64,000 nt of DNA from Buttiauxella agrestis (GTDB taxonomy: Bacteria; Pseudomonadota; Gammaproteobacteria; Enterobacterales; Enterobacteriaceae), in contig NZ_UIGI01000001.1 of assembly GCF_900446255.1 (NCBI RefSeq), positions 3,870,763-3,934,762 on the forward strand, read 5' to 3'. Shown here piece after piece: positions 33,169 through 41,728 of this stretch. The notes below the pieces were generated by a model, which was not told where the DNA came from, did not search any database, and saw only the letters and a program-made list of their open reading frames with translations. Numbering within the stretch: position 1 is the stretch's first letter; every line of letters begins with the position of its first letter. The translations under genes and the position numbers were made by a program.

Positions 33169-33360
33169 CTAGGTTTTTTGCGGATCTTCGTAACGCCGCT
33201 TAGCATCCTGCGCTTCTTGTTCTGTTTCATGCTCGCTAATTAGCGTGTCAGGATGGGGATGGTCGGCACGAAGTTGATACCAGGTCACTGTTTGGTCCGT
33301 TGCGCCTTTTTCAACGGCTACAATTCGCGCTTCCCGTGGATATGGAGGATTGCTCGCCAT
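33169..33360 (-). CDS. yaiA: YaiA small protein
   Basis: 63-residue protein of unknown function, homologous to E. coli YaiA (PPYPREA..V..EKG...[20 protein letters not shown]). AAGGAAGAG precedes the ATG. It follows aroL by 44 bases on the same strand and is probably cotranscribed. Confidence 0.92.
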   Translation of the reverse strand: MASNPPYPREARIVAVEKGATDQTVTWYQLRADHPHPDTLISEHETEQEAQDAKRRYEDPQKT

Positions 33361-33404
33361 CGCTCTTCCTTAGGTTATGGATGAGCGTTAAGTATAGACA
33401 ATGA

Positions 33405-33929
33405 TTAGCTGGCATGAGCCGTATGTAATGCCGCCAGCACCGCGGCGACGATTTCTTCAGGCGAACGCGTGGCATCCACAACATGGTGTGCGGCCTGGTT
33501 ATAGAGCGCTTCACGGGCAGCAAGAACTTCGACGATTTCATCGGTAATCGGCCTGCCGGTAAGCGTAGGACGCTGACCTTCTTCCGGGAAGGCTTCTAAG
33601 CGTGAGGCCAGGATTTGCGCCGGTGCACGCAGGTAGATAACCACGCCGTGATCGCGCATAAAATGACGATTGCTTTCGGCCAGTACCATGCCGCCGCCGG
33701 TTGCAATAACCGTGTCCGGCGCCGTAACACTTTGCAGCGCACCAGACTCACGACGACGAAAACCGTCCCACCCTTCTTGCGCGACGATATCGGCAACGCT
33801 CATTTTGGTGGTTGTTAAAAGGTAATGGTCGGTATCAACAAAGTTACAGCCCAATGCCTGCGCTAATGCAACACCCACGGTTGTTTTGCCACAACCTCGT
33901 GCGCCGACTAAATAAATGGGTTGAGTCAT
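33405..33929 (-). CDS. aroL: AroL, shikimate kinase II
   Basis: 174-residue enzyme phosphorylating shikimate in the aromatic amino acid pathway. The P-loop GARGCGKTT is at residues 8-16, DTDHY at about 32-36, and GGGMV near 79. Length equals E. coli AroL. A TrpR-operator-like palindrome overlaps the promoter region, consistent with the TrpR/TyrR control known for aroL. Confidence 0.96.
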   Translation of the reverse strand: MTQPIYLVGARGCGKTTVGVALAQALGCNFVDTDHYLLTTTKMSVADIVAQEGWDGFRRRESGALQSVTAPDTVIATGGGMVLAESNRHFMRDHGVVIYLRAPAQILASRLEAFPEEGQRPTLTGRPITDEIVEVLAAREALYNQAAHHVVDATRSPEEIVAAVLAALHTAHAS

Positions 33930-33968
33930 CGGTGGCTAATCCTTAGAAGTCCGCCAAAGAGTGTCATC

Positions 33969-33986
33969 ATACCAGCAAGCTAGTAC
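33969..33986 (-). promoter_or_regulatory. Putative TrpR operator upstream of aroL
   Basis: The minus-strand sequence GTACTAGCTTGCTGGTAT agrees with the TrpR consensus GTACTAGTTAACTAGTAC at 13 of 18 positions. It overlaps a candidate -10 box (TATGAT) about 40 bases before aroL. No convincing TyrR box was found. Confidence 0.55.
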
Positions 33987-34008
33987 GCGGTGTAGAATTA
34001 CATCGGTA

Positions 34009-34473
34009 TTAAGCGCTTTTAGAGCGACTGGCAACAAGCAGCCACTTTTCGAGTTCGTTCGCAAATAACTGACGGTCACGCTGATTAAGGCTGTCAGGCC
34101 CGCCGGTCTGCACACCACTGGCTCTTAATGTATCCATAAAATCACGCATCGTCAGGCGTTCACGAATAGTGGCAGGAGTGTAAAGCTCGCCGCGAGGATT
34201 GAGTGCAATCGCGCCCTTTTCCAGCACATCGGCGGCCAAAGGGATATCCGCCGTCACCACTAAATCGCCTTTTTCACAGCGCCTGACAATTTCGTTATCA
34301 GCCACATCAAAACCCGATGCCACTTGCAGGCTACGGATAAAACGCGAAGGCGGCGTTTTCATTCCCTGGTTTGCCACCAGAGTCACCATGGTTTGCGTGC
34401 GTTCAGCGGCACGAAACAGCACTTCTTTTATCACTTTTGGACACGCATCTGCATCCACCCAAATTTGCATCAC
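34009..34473 (-). CDS. yaiI: YaiI, DUF188/UPF0178 family protein
   Basis: 154-residue protein of the UPF0178 family, of unknown function. The N-terminus [25 protein letters not shown] and the segment [18 protein letters not shown] with conserved Asp residues suggest a PIN-like fold, which is an inference. It is divergent from proC, as in E. coli. Confidence 0.94.
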   Translation of the reverse strand: MMQIWVDADACPKVIKEVLFRAAERTQTMVTLVANQGMKTPPSRFIRSLQVASGFDVADNEIVRRCEKGDLVVTADIPLAADVLEKGAIALNPRGELYTPATIRERLTMRDFMDTLRASGVQTGGPDSLNQRDRQLFANELEKWLLVASRSKSA

Positions 34474-34618
34474 GACTCCTGATTGCCGACGCTAATGGAG
34501 GGGATCTTGCCGTGCTTTTTGAGAATCGCAAACTTTATCTTTGCCTGCGGTTAGCCGAAGCCACTGAAATCACGTTAAGCTATGCTCATCACACAACTCA
34601 AAACGATGGAGTGAGACT

Positions 34619-35428
34619 TTGGATAAGAAAATTGGATTTATCGGTTGCGGCAATATGGGAAAAGCCATTCTTGGTGGTCTGATAGCCAGTGGGCAAGTGC
34701 TTCCAGGCAACATCTGGGTCTATACGCCATCGCCCGATAAAGTCGATGCATTGCGCGAGCAATACGGTGTTAATGCCGCGCAAAGCGCACAGGAAGTTGC
34801 TCAAATTGCCGATATCGTTTTCGGCGCAGTGAAGCCCAATGTGATGCTAAAAGTGTTGGGTGAAGTCAATTCCAGCCTGAACAAAGATACGGTGGTGATT
34901 TCCATTGCCGCAGGCGTCACGCTGGATTCGCTGGCAAAAGCCCTGGGACACGACCGTAAAATTATCCGTGCCATGCCCAATACGCCAGCCCTGGTGAATG
35001 CCGGGATGACCTCAATCACGCCAAACGCGTTAGTCACCTCTGAAGATATTGCCGATGCGGTGAATATTTTCCGCAGCTTTGGGCTTGCTGAGGTGGTGTC
35101 GGAAACCATGATTCACCCGGTTGTAGGCGTTAGCGGTTCCGCCCCGGCATATGTATTTATGTTTATTGAAGCGATGGCCGATGCTGCGGTACTGGGCGGA
35201 ATGCCGCGTAAGCAAGCATATCAGTTCGCGGCACAAGCGGTTATGGGTTCGGCGAAAATGGTTCTGGAAACCGGTCAGCACCCGGGCGAGTTGAAGGATA
35301 TGGTCTGCTCACCCGGCGGAACAACGATTGAAGCGGTAAAAGTTCTGGAAGAAAAAGGGTTCAGAGCTGCTGTGATGGAAGCCGTAGTGAAGTGTATGGC
35401 GAAATCTGAGCAATTAGGTAAATCGTAA
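34619..35428 (+). CDS. proC: ProC, pyrroline-5-carboxylate reductase
   Basis: 269-residue enzyme for the last step of proline synthesis, completing the pathway with proA and proB located 20 kb away in this window. The NAD(P) fold motif GFIGCGNMGKAI is at residues 6-17; the VVGVSGSSPAYVF-like and KDMVCSPGGTTIEA segments are conserved. The start codon is TTG, with ATGGAGTGAG just upstream as SD; no in-frame ATG is available. Confidence 0.96.
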   Translation: MDKKIGFIGCGNMGKAILGGLIASGQVLPGNIWVYTPSPDKVDALREQYGVNAAQSAQEVAQIADIVFGAVKPNVMLKVLGEVNSSLNKDTVVISIAAGVTLDSLAKALGHDRKIIRAMPNTPALVNAGMTSITPNALVTSEDIADAVNIFRSFGLAEVVSETMIHPVVGVSGSAPAYVFMFIEAMADAAVLGGMPRKQAYQFAAQAVMGSAKMVLETGQHPGELKDMVCSPGGTTIEAVKVLEEKGFRAAVMEAVVKCMAKSEQLGKS

Positions 35429-35434
35429 TCCTGA

Positions 35435-35465
35435 TGCCCTCTCCTGCTTTCAGGTGAGGGCTTTA
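35435..35465. terminator. Bidirectional terminator between proC and dgcC
   Basis: GCCCTCTCCTG pairs imperfectly with TCAGGTGAGGGC around a short loop, followed by TTTATG on the plus strand. It separates the convergent genes proC and dgcC. Confidence 0.6.
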
Positions 35466-36575
35466 TGCTGCTATATCAGCCACTTCAGTACGGCTCCGTC
35501 CAAGATTTTTAGCTTTATACAACGCCACATCTGCCGCTTTTAACCATTCGCGATAGTTCACCATGTGCTTATTGAACTCGGCAACGCCCACGCTTATGCG
35601 CAGCGGTACATGAGGTGCTCGCGGTAAACGAAACTCGTCGAGATAGTCACGAACGCGAGCCATCGCCTGGATTGCACTTTCTTGCGGCGTCCCTGACATA
35701 ATGACCCCAAACTCATCGCCACCAAACCGCCCTATCACATCGGTAATACGCAGGCTGAGTTGCAAATGTTCGGTAATGGCGAGAATGGCTTCATCACCCA
35801 CATCATGTCCAAATGAGTCGTTAATCGATTTGAAGTGGTCGATATCAATCAGTAATAGCGTCGCACTACGTTGATAACGTTGGCAATTGTCATACTCGCT
35901 GTGCAGCAAATGCTCCCAGTGACGGCGGTTATATACGCCTGTCATGCCATCGCGAGTGCTCATTTGCATCAACCTGCGTTTATGTTCCGAAAGTTTGAGC
36001 GCGGTGCGGTAACTGACGAGGCCAAAGTAAACCGGATAAACAAGCAGAAACGGCAGGCAAATCCATACCTGTGATGGCATGGTTTCCAGATTCAGAGGAA
36101 TGTGTGCCAACCCTAGTGTTAACAGGCAACTCAGCAGGATCACCCCAAGCCCCATCCCAAACAATTTTACCCCGCCACAGCCCACGTTATTCATGCACAG
36201 CATGGTGAAAATCAATGCCGAAGGAAGCGCATTCAGCCCCATGACGGCAATCCACACGCCACCCATCAATGAATCAACCATTAAATTGCGGATTTCTGCC
36301 CGGGCAGGGTCGCTTGAGCGATCGGCCGTTTGCCAGGCAAAATGCGGCCAGATAAAGCCATAAGCGACCAGTAACAGCCACCACCAACCGGACACTGGTT
36401 GTAAAACTAATACCGAAGAGACACAGAAAAAACCTGTCGCTAAGCCAATGATTCTTGGGATGTACAGGCGGCGGGCGAACCGTCGACCCGAGCGGTGCCT
36501 GTCTTCGTCAAGGTACGTTGAGCTTTCCATAATTCCCCCAGGAAGCCATCTACCAGAGCTGAATTCATCATTCAT
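35463..36575 (-). CDS. dgcC: DgcC (AdrA/YaiC), diguanylate cyclase
   Basis: 370-residue inner-membrane enzyme making c-di-GMP, which in E. coli and Salmonella activates cellulose synthesis. The N-terminal MASE2 membrane domain (about residues 35-190) is followed by a GGDEF domain with intact RFGGDEF and an inhibitory RxxD site (RITD) five residues before it. The start at MNDEF gives a length close to E. coli DgcC (371); a later ATG at 36530 has a better SD (GGGGGAATT) and is a real alternative. Confidence 0.93.
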   Translation of the reverse strand: MNDEFSSGRWLPGGIMESSTYLDEDRHRSGRRFARRLYIPRIIGLATGFFCVSSVLVLQPVSGWWWLLLVAYGFIWPHFAWQTADRSSDPARAEIRNLMVDSLMGGVWIAVMGLNALPSALIFTMLCMNNVGCGGVKLFGMGLGVILLSCLLTLGLAHIPLNLETMPSQVWICLPFLLVYPVYFGLVSYRTALKLSEHKRRLMQMSTRDGMTGVYNRRHWEHLLHSEYDNCQRYQRSATLLLIDIDHFKSINDSFGHDVGDEAILAITEHLQLSLRITDVIGRFGGDEFGVIMSGTPQESAIQAMARVRDYLDEFRLPRAPHVPLRISVGVAEFNKHMVNYREWLKAADVALYKAKNLGRSRTEVADIAA

Positions 36576-36648
36576 GATATTTAGGAATATTCTGAAACAT
36601 TTGCCGTAATTATAGAAACTCAGACCTGGGGGGAAGTATGATTTTTCG

Positions 36649-36673
36649 GGTGAGTCAGCGAACCGACTCACCC
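36649..36673. other. Hairpin between psiF and dgcC
   Basis: GGGTGAGTC and GACTCACCC form a perfect 9-bp stem just after the psiF stop. There is no T-run on the minus strand, so a rho-independent terminator is not certain. Confidence 0.5.
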
Positions 36674-36680
36674 ATTTAGG

Positions 36681-36998
36681 CTATTTGATTTGTTTTTTCA
36701 GGCAATTACTCATGAAAGTTTTTCGCGCATCGCCGGATAATGTCTGTTTTCCCGCCTGAGCATTACAATCTTTCATTTTCTGCTGCTGCGGAGTCAGACT
36801 CTTATCTGCTGGCTCTGACTGGCTGTTCTTCAGGCAGTTGCTCATGTAAGTTTTGCGTTCATCACCTTTCAGGGTTTGTGATGTGGCTTGTTGGTTACAT
36901 GTAGTCATGCGTTGCTGTTGCGGGGTCATTGCTTTATCTGCCGCGGTTGCAGCCCCAACAACACCTGCCAGTAACACCATCATTAATACTGTTTTCAT
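36681..36998 (-). CDS. psiF: PsiF, phosphate-starvation-inducible protein
   Basis: 105-residue secreted protein. A signal peptide (MKTVLMMVLLAGVVGAATA) is followed by two tandem PsiF repeats, each starting with LTPQQQ(R/K)M..CN.QA and ending with ..RKT(Y/F)MSNCLK. Function is unknown. In E. coli it is cotranscribed with phoA; here phoA is missing and iraP lies directly upstream. No clear Pho box was seen. Confidence 0.93.
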   Translation of the reverse strand: MKTVLMMVLLAGVVGAATAADKAMTPQQQRMTTCNQQATSQTLKGDERKTYMSNCLKNSQSEPADKSLTPQQQKMKDCNAQAGKQTLSGDARKTFMSNCLKKQIK

Positions 36999-37069
36999 AG
37001 CACCATCCTTTTTATTGTGGTGCTTTAATTTTGGGTCGAGGTTTACGAAAAGGCGAATATCCCAACGCT

Positions 37070-37140
37070 ATAAGGGAAATTAAACGGGTTTAGTTAAGGA
37101 ATAAAATCATGAACTGTCGTTTTACTTTAACTTCCCTTAT
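37070..37140. repeat. 15-bp inverted repeat between iraP and psiF
   Basis: ATAAGGGAAATTAAA (37070-37084) is inverted as TTTAACTTCCCTTAT (37126-37140), with one mismatch and 41 bases between the arms. It may be a remnant of a small element or a regulatory structure. Confidence 0.5.
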
Positions 37141-37174
37141 TAATAAAAATTTTCAGAGATAGTGACGCAGGCAA

Positions 37175-37435
37175 TCAATTACGCGGTTGGGTTAACAGCT
37201 TATCTAAATATTGCTTTAGAAGATCAGTATCACGCTCCGTTACCGCTTCGGTAGGTCGGACTTCATTTAGCGCACTTTGAATATGGGTAACCATGGCCTG
37301 CCGATCATTCTTATCCATTCGACAAAGCATGGCGGTAACCACTATTTCCAGGGCTTCAATTTGCGCGACAAACTCTTTTGACTCTTCTTCTTTTTCGGCG
37401 AGTTTAGACAGTAACTCAGAGATGAGATTCTTCAT
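37175..37435 (-). CDS. iraP: IraP, anti-adaptor stabilising RpoS
   Basis: 86-residue protein similar over its full length to E. coli IraP (MKNLI.ELL.KLA.KEEESKE...QIEALEIVVTAML). It binds the adaptor RssB and so protects sigma-S from ClpXP during phosphate starvation. An N-terminal coiled coil (about residues 1-45) is visible. The start at 37435 was chosen by family length; the open frame extends 37 codons further without similarity. Confidence 0.94.
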   Translation of the reverse strand: MKNLISELLSKLAEKEEESKEFVAQIEALEIVVTAMLCRMDKNDRQAMVTHIQSALNEVRPTEAVTERDTDLLKQYLDKLLTQPRN

Positions 37436-37593
37436 ATTTATTGCCCAATGGGATACGAAGCATGACGTTAACATTCTGATTTCATGTTGCATAGAGGGGA
37501 GCAACACTATTTTTAAACGGCTCTGCGAATATGTGTCAGAGAGCAAAAAAAATAGTATTACCCGTTATTTAGCATCTAAAAATAACTCTGAAA

Positions 37594-38814
37594 TTATGGT
37601 GCGCTCTCATTTCTTTTTGCATCCTGTTGCTTTTTACGCTGCAACATTACGGCTAATTGCCAAACGTTAAGCAATACCACCACTGCCGTTGCAATAAATA
37701 CCCAACGAAAACCAGCCATCGCAGAAACGCCGGCCCCTATTAATGGCCCGACAACATTACCAAGATACATAAATGATTGATTGTAACCAAATATCCGGCC
37801 TGTCACCTGATCGCTTGAATATTTCACTAACAAGGTTTGCACTGCCGGTAACATCGCCCCATCAGCAAAGCCGAGTAAAAAGCGTAATACGGCTAGCTGC
37901 ATCGGGGATGTTACCCATGACATAGTAAAAAATAATATCACTGCAAAAATTAGCGTCGCCATTAATACTCGGGCTGTACCGATTCTGTCACCTAACTTTC
38001 CGAGTCGAGGGGCAGAAATAAGCGCAGATATACCCGGCACGGCGGCAATAAATCCGCTAATAAATGCGATATTGTTACTTTCTGGAGACAGATGTTTGAT
38101 AAAAAGTGCGAGTATCGGGCCAATAGAGCCATTACAAAGTTGTATGACCATGGTGGTGACAAACAGGCTAATCATTAATTTGGGATAGGGTAAGGAGGCG
38201 AATACAGCTTTGCCGGATAAACGGTTTGCTTTGCTGATATTAGGACGCCCCCCTTCTTTGATCATAAATAATGTCACTAAAAAGCTGACCATCAACAATG
38301 CCGCGGTGACGTAAAACACCATCCGCAAACCAAGGGTGTCGGCCATATAGCCCCCCAAAAGTGGGCCGACAATCACCCCACTGATTTGCGCCGTAGAAAG
38401 CGTGCTCAAAGCCCAGCCGCTGCGCTCACGCGGAACCTGAGAAGCCACTAATGCCATGGCATTGGGAATATAGCCGGAAGTCAGCCCCATCACGGCGCGT
38501 AAAATAAACAATTGCCAGACGTTGGTCGCAAACGCCTGTAATAAAATAGCCACCGCCATACCCAGCGAGGCTCGCAGTAACATCAGTTTTCGACCTTTAC
38601 GATCCGCAAGGCTGCCCCACATTGGCGACACTATCGCCGAGACCAGAAAGGTTACGCTGAATGTAAGCCCGGACCACATGGATAACGCTTCGTGGGAAGT
38701 CACGCCGAGCTGCTCAACATAGAGCGGTAAAAAAGGAAGAATTTGGCTAATGGCGAGGCCGGTAAAAAAACAACCAAACCACACCGAGATAATATTGACC
38801 TTCCAGGATTCCAT
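37594..38814 (-). CDS. MFS exporter similar to MdtG
   Basis: 406-residue, 12-span major facilitator transporter of the DHA1 group. The segments PFLPLYVEQLGVTSHEALSMWSG, GSLADRKGRKLMLLRASLGM and LRFLLGFADGAMLPAVQTLLV are close to E. coli MdtG, a fosfomycin/deoxycholate resistance exporter. E. coli mdtG is elsewhere, so this may be a paralogue; the substrate is not known. The start is uncertain: a GTG three codons upstream (38823) is also possible and neither has a good SD. Confidence 0.85.
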   Translation of the reverse strand: MESWKVNIISVWFGCFFTGLAISQILPFLPLYVEQLGVTSHEALSMWSGLTFSVTFLVSAIVSPMWGSLADRKGRKLMLLRASLGMAVAILLQAFATNVWQLFILRAVMGLTSGYIPNAMALVASQVPRERSGWALSTLSTAQISGVIVGPLLGGYMADTLGLRMVFYVTAALLMVSFLVTLFMIKEGGRPNISKANRLSGKAVFASLPYPKLMISLFVTTMVIQLCNGSIGPILALFIKHLSPESNNIAFISGFIAAVPGISALISAPRLGKLGDRIGTARVLMATLIFAVILFFTMSWVTSPMQLAVLRFLLGFADGAMLPAVQTLLVKYSSDQVTGRIFGYNQSFMYLGNVVGPLIGAGVSAMAGFRWVFIATAVVVLLNVWQLAVMLQRKKQQDAKRNESAP

Positions 38815-38886
38815 ACGGGGCACGCTTAATTAGTGGGGTAAAAAAAGGCAGGCAGAATACTGTGAAGTTTATCATACAAATCTAAT

Positions 38887-39585
38887 TTATCGACAAAGGC
38901 CATTCCCACGCATACCCAGATGGAAATGGTCAGCATGTGCCGCGTTGTATTCTGGGCCGAGTGAATTACCAAAAAATGGGCAGCCGTTTTCAAACACGGT
39001 GTGAAGATATCCCTGCTCTTTCCCACCCGCACGCCAGCCTTTCAGAATGCTGATTTGTTGCTGGTTAGCAAAGCCAAATCCGCTGATATCGAGCGCATCC
39101 GCCGTGGCATGCTCGCTCAAACGCGCGCCTTCACGATTGTAAATGTTGCGGCAGGCGAAACTCCCTAAATGATTGATACGAGTGAGTCTGCTGCCAAATT
39201 CACTCTGCGCTAACGGTGCGGCGCGTTGATGAACAAACATCGTGCTGCTCAGTGCTAGCAGGCAACTGGCCAGAAAACTACTACTGAGCGCAATACGGCC
39301 AAAATCCTGCACGCGTACGGTATCGGTCAGCGGGCAATTCCCTGTGGTATCGGACACGCTACGGAAATTGAGTTGCCCGCGTTGTTTCGCCTGTTGTAAC
39401 AGGGCGAGACAAGCCTGCGGATGGTTAGCCAAAGCCCGGAGTTTGTAGCGCGTGACGAGCGTCGGCGGATCGTCAATAGAAAGTGGAGCAAAGGGATTGT
39501 ATTGCGCGGGCAAACGCTCATAGAGCCAAAAGCCTGTCGCGGCCACAATGACCATGCCAATGACAATCGTCACTCCTTTCGCCAT
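38887..39585 (-). CDS. Extensin-like C-terminal domain protein
   Basis: 232-residue protein with one N-terminal membrane anchor (about residues 4-23), exposing the rest to the periplasm. The C-terminal half (CRNIYNREGARLSEHATADALDISGFGF...HADHFHLGMRGNGLCR) matches the extensin-like (Pfam Extensin-like_C) family, which has the His/Asp arrangement of M15-type peptidases. A cell-wall role is plausible but unproven. AGGTGATGG precedes the ATG. It is divergent from ddlA. Confidence 0.85.
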   Translation of the reverse strand: MAKGVTIVIGMVIVAATGFWLYERLPAQYNPFAPLSIDDPPTLVTRYKLRALANHPQACLALLQQAKQRGQLNFRSVSDTTGNCPLTDTVRVQDFGRIALSSSFLASCLLALSSTMFVHQRAAPLAQSEFGSRLTRINHLGSFACRNIYNREGARLSEHATADALDISGFGFANQQQISILKGWRAGGKEQGYLHTVFENGCPFFGNSLGPEYNAAHADHFHLGMRGNGLCR

Positions 39586-39718
39586 CCCATCACCTGATAT
39601 TGTTTACGGAATAATCATTATAGAAGTTAAGCCGTTTTAAGCGTCAGGAAGCACATGAATCCTCGTAATGAGCGTGGTATGTTGTCCGCCTTTGTACTGT
39701 TTAAGGATGGGTTTGGGC

Positions 39719-40819
39719 ATGGCAAAACTGCGGGTTGGGATCGTATTTGGAGGCAAGTCAGCTGAACACGAAGTATCGCTACAGTCGGCGAAGAATATTG
39801 TCGACGCCATTGATAAATCAAAGTTTGAGGTGGTGTTACTGGGCATTGATAAAAAAGGCCAGTGGCATGTCAATGATGCGTCCAACTATCTGTTAAATGC
39901 AGAAAACCCAGCATTGATTGCCCTGAATCGCTCAGGAACCAATGTTGCCGTGGTGCCAGGCCAAACAGAGAATCAGCTGATTGAGTCCTCCTCCGCACAG
40001 TTTTTAGCGCCTGTAGACGTTATTTTCCCGATAGTTCACGGCACGTTGGGCGAAGATGGCTCCCTGCAAGGGATGCTACGCATGGCGAATCTTCCGTTTG
40101 TCGGTTCTGGCGTGTTAGGTTCAGCCGTTAGCATGGATAAAGACGTGACCAAGCGTCTGCTACGCGATGCCGGGCTGAATATCGCTCCATTTATTACGCT
40201 GACTCGTGCCAACCGCAACAAGATTAGCTTCGCAGAAATTGAAGCGAAACTGGGCCTGCCACTGTTTATCAAACCTGCCAACCAGGGTTCATCCGTCGGC
40301 GTCAGCAAAGTGAATAACGCGGCGCAATATGAAATAGCTGTCGCGTTAGCTTTCGAGTTCGACCATAAAGTTGTGGTTGAAACCGGGATTAAAGGCCGTG
40401 AAATTGAATGCGCGGTATTAGGCAATGACGAACCGCAAGCAAGTACCTGCGGCGAAGTCGTGGTAAGCAGCGATTTTTATTCGTATGACACTAAATATAT
40501 TGATGATAAAGGCGCACAAGTTGTTGTGCCGGCGGCGATTTCAGCCGACATCAACGATAAAATTCGTGACATTGCGGTGCGTGCTTATCAGGCGCTGGAA
40601 TGCAGTGGAATGGCGCGTGTTGACGTATTCCTGACTGACGATAATGAAGTTATTATCAATGAGATCAATACGCTGCCAGGGTTTACGAATATCAGTATGT
40701 ATCCAAAGCTCTGGCAGGCAAGTGGCTTAGATTATCAAACGCTGATTACACGTTTGATTGAACTGGCTCTCGAGCGAAACCTGCAAGATTGCGCGCTGAA
40801 AAGTTCAATTACCGCCTAA
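39719..40819 (+). CDS. ddlA: DdlA, D-alanine--D-alanine ligase A
   Basis: 366-residue ATP-grasp enzyme joining two D-Ala for peptidoglycan. Characteristic stretches are [59 protein letters not shown] and [22 protein letters not shown]. The start at 39719 fits the family; earlier in-frame ATGs add unrelated residues. Confidence 0.97.
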   Translation: MAKLRVGIVFGGKSAEHEVSLQSAKNIVDAIDKSKFEVVLLGIDKKGQWHVNDASNYLLNAENPALIALNRSGTNVAVVPGQTENQLIESSSAQFLAPVDVIFPIVHGTLGEDGSLQGMLRMANLPFVGSGVLGSAVSMDKDVTKRLLRDAGLNIAPFITLTRANRNKISFAEIEAKLGLPLFIKPANQGSSVGVSKVNNAAQYEIAVALAFEFDHKVVVETGIKGREIECAVLGNDEPQASTCGEVVVSSDFYSYDTKYIDDKGAQVVVPAAISADINDKIRDIAVRAYQALECSGMARVDVFLTDDNEVIINEINTLPGFTNISMYPKLWQASGLDYQTLITRLIELALERNLQDCALKSSITA

Positions 40820-40822
40820 GAC

Positions 40823-41053
40823 TTACTCTTTCGCCGTCGTCGGTTCTTCAGGTTCCGGGCGGCGGCGAATAATAAATCCCGCCAACCAGAAACAAATCAC
40901 CCAGGTTACCAACCCGACGGCATAATTCTGCCAGCCTTCGGTTTTAAACCCCAACAAGCCAATCACACCGTTCAAAATAAAGATGAGACCAATCGCCACG
41001 GCATAGTAGTGCCAGTCACGGCGCATTTTTGAAGACAATGTTTTAGCAGACAT
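40823..41053 (-). CDS. yaiZ: YaiZ, two-span membrane protein (DUF2754)
   Basis: 76-residue protein with two membrane spans. The core RRDWHYYAVAIGLIFILNGVIGLLGF..GWQNYAVGLVTWVICFWLAGFIIRRR matches E. coli YaiZ closely. Function is unknown. The start was set at 41053 (MSAKTLSSKM) by family length; the upstream extension is Cys-rich and not conserved. It is convergent with ddlA, three bases from its stop. Confidence 0.92.
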   Translation of the reverse strand: MSAKTLSSKMRRDWHYYAVAIGLIFILNGVIGLLGFKTEGWQNYAVGLVTWVICFWLAGFIIRRRPEPEEPTTAKE

Positions 41054-41325
41054 GATGCAACCCGTCAGGATAAAGAGAGGGCTTATTGTGGCATAGGCCA
41101 CGGCGAGAAACCGCACGTAAATGCGGGCTAAACAGGATTTTGTTACGTGAATTTCACATAAGTTACAGATATGTGATCTCAGACATACATTCACAAACCA
41201 GGAGCATTCCGCCCGTTAAATTACCAACAATCTGATATTGACAAACCATATGACCTGCCAAACTCAACGCAATTGAAGTATCAGGCCGCAGCCTGAATCG
41301 TTTTACTGTTACATGGGAGGTCGTG

Positions 41326-41652
41326 ATGGCTGATATGAGTTTGTCGAAGCAGGTTGTTCCTGTAATAACCACGATTTCAACAACCAAAACAGAGAGATCT
41401 ACCCGGAGTAATCTGGCATACGCTGCGTTCATTTTGCTGTGCTTTTGGGTTGGAATGCAGATTCTGAGTCTGATGGCTCACGCCCCGGGTGTGCTTGAGC
41501 ACCTTGCCCAGGGTAATGATACTACCCGCCCGCGCATTGAAATGGGGTTCATCGTCAGCACTGTATTTGGTGTGGTGCCGTTTCTCGCCGGTTGTGCACT
41601 ACTGGGTGTGGTGAGCCTGGTGCTGAAGTTCCACCATCGTTTTCACTTTTAA
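41326..41652 (+). CDS. yaiY: YaiY, DUF2755 membrane protein
   Basis: 108-residue inner-membrane protein with two predicted spans (about residues 28-48 and 75-100). The segments NLAYA.F.L.CFW.G.Q.L.L..HAPGV.E and RPR.E.G match E. coli YaiY. Function is unknown. GGGAGG lies eight bases before the ATG. The stop codon lies in a tandem repeat described separately. Confidence 0.9.
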   Translation: MADMSLSKQVVPVITTISTTKTERSTRSNLAYAAFILLCFWVGMQILSLMAHAPGVLEHLAQGNDTTRPRIEMGFIVSTVFGVVPFLAGCALLGVVSLVLKFHHRFHF

Positions 41653-41691
41653 ATCAATCCACTTTTAAATCAATCCATAGTTAAATCAATG
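41644..41691 (+). repeat. Tandem 16-bp repeat at the yaiY stop codon
   Basis: Two identical units of CACTTTTAAATCAATC (41644-41659, 41660-41675) and a third degenerate unit (41676-41691) follow in exact 16-base period. The yaiY stop codon is inside the first unit. Confidence 0.85.
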
Positions 41692-41728
41692 AATATACGC
41701 AGGGCTATCTACCCTGCGCAGTCAAATA

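Noticed and set aside
41172-41187. CRP-like site upstream of yaiY
   Set aside because: TGTGATCTCAGACATA keeps only one good half; the second half deviates too much to call.
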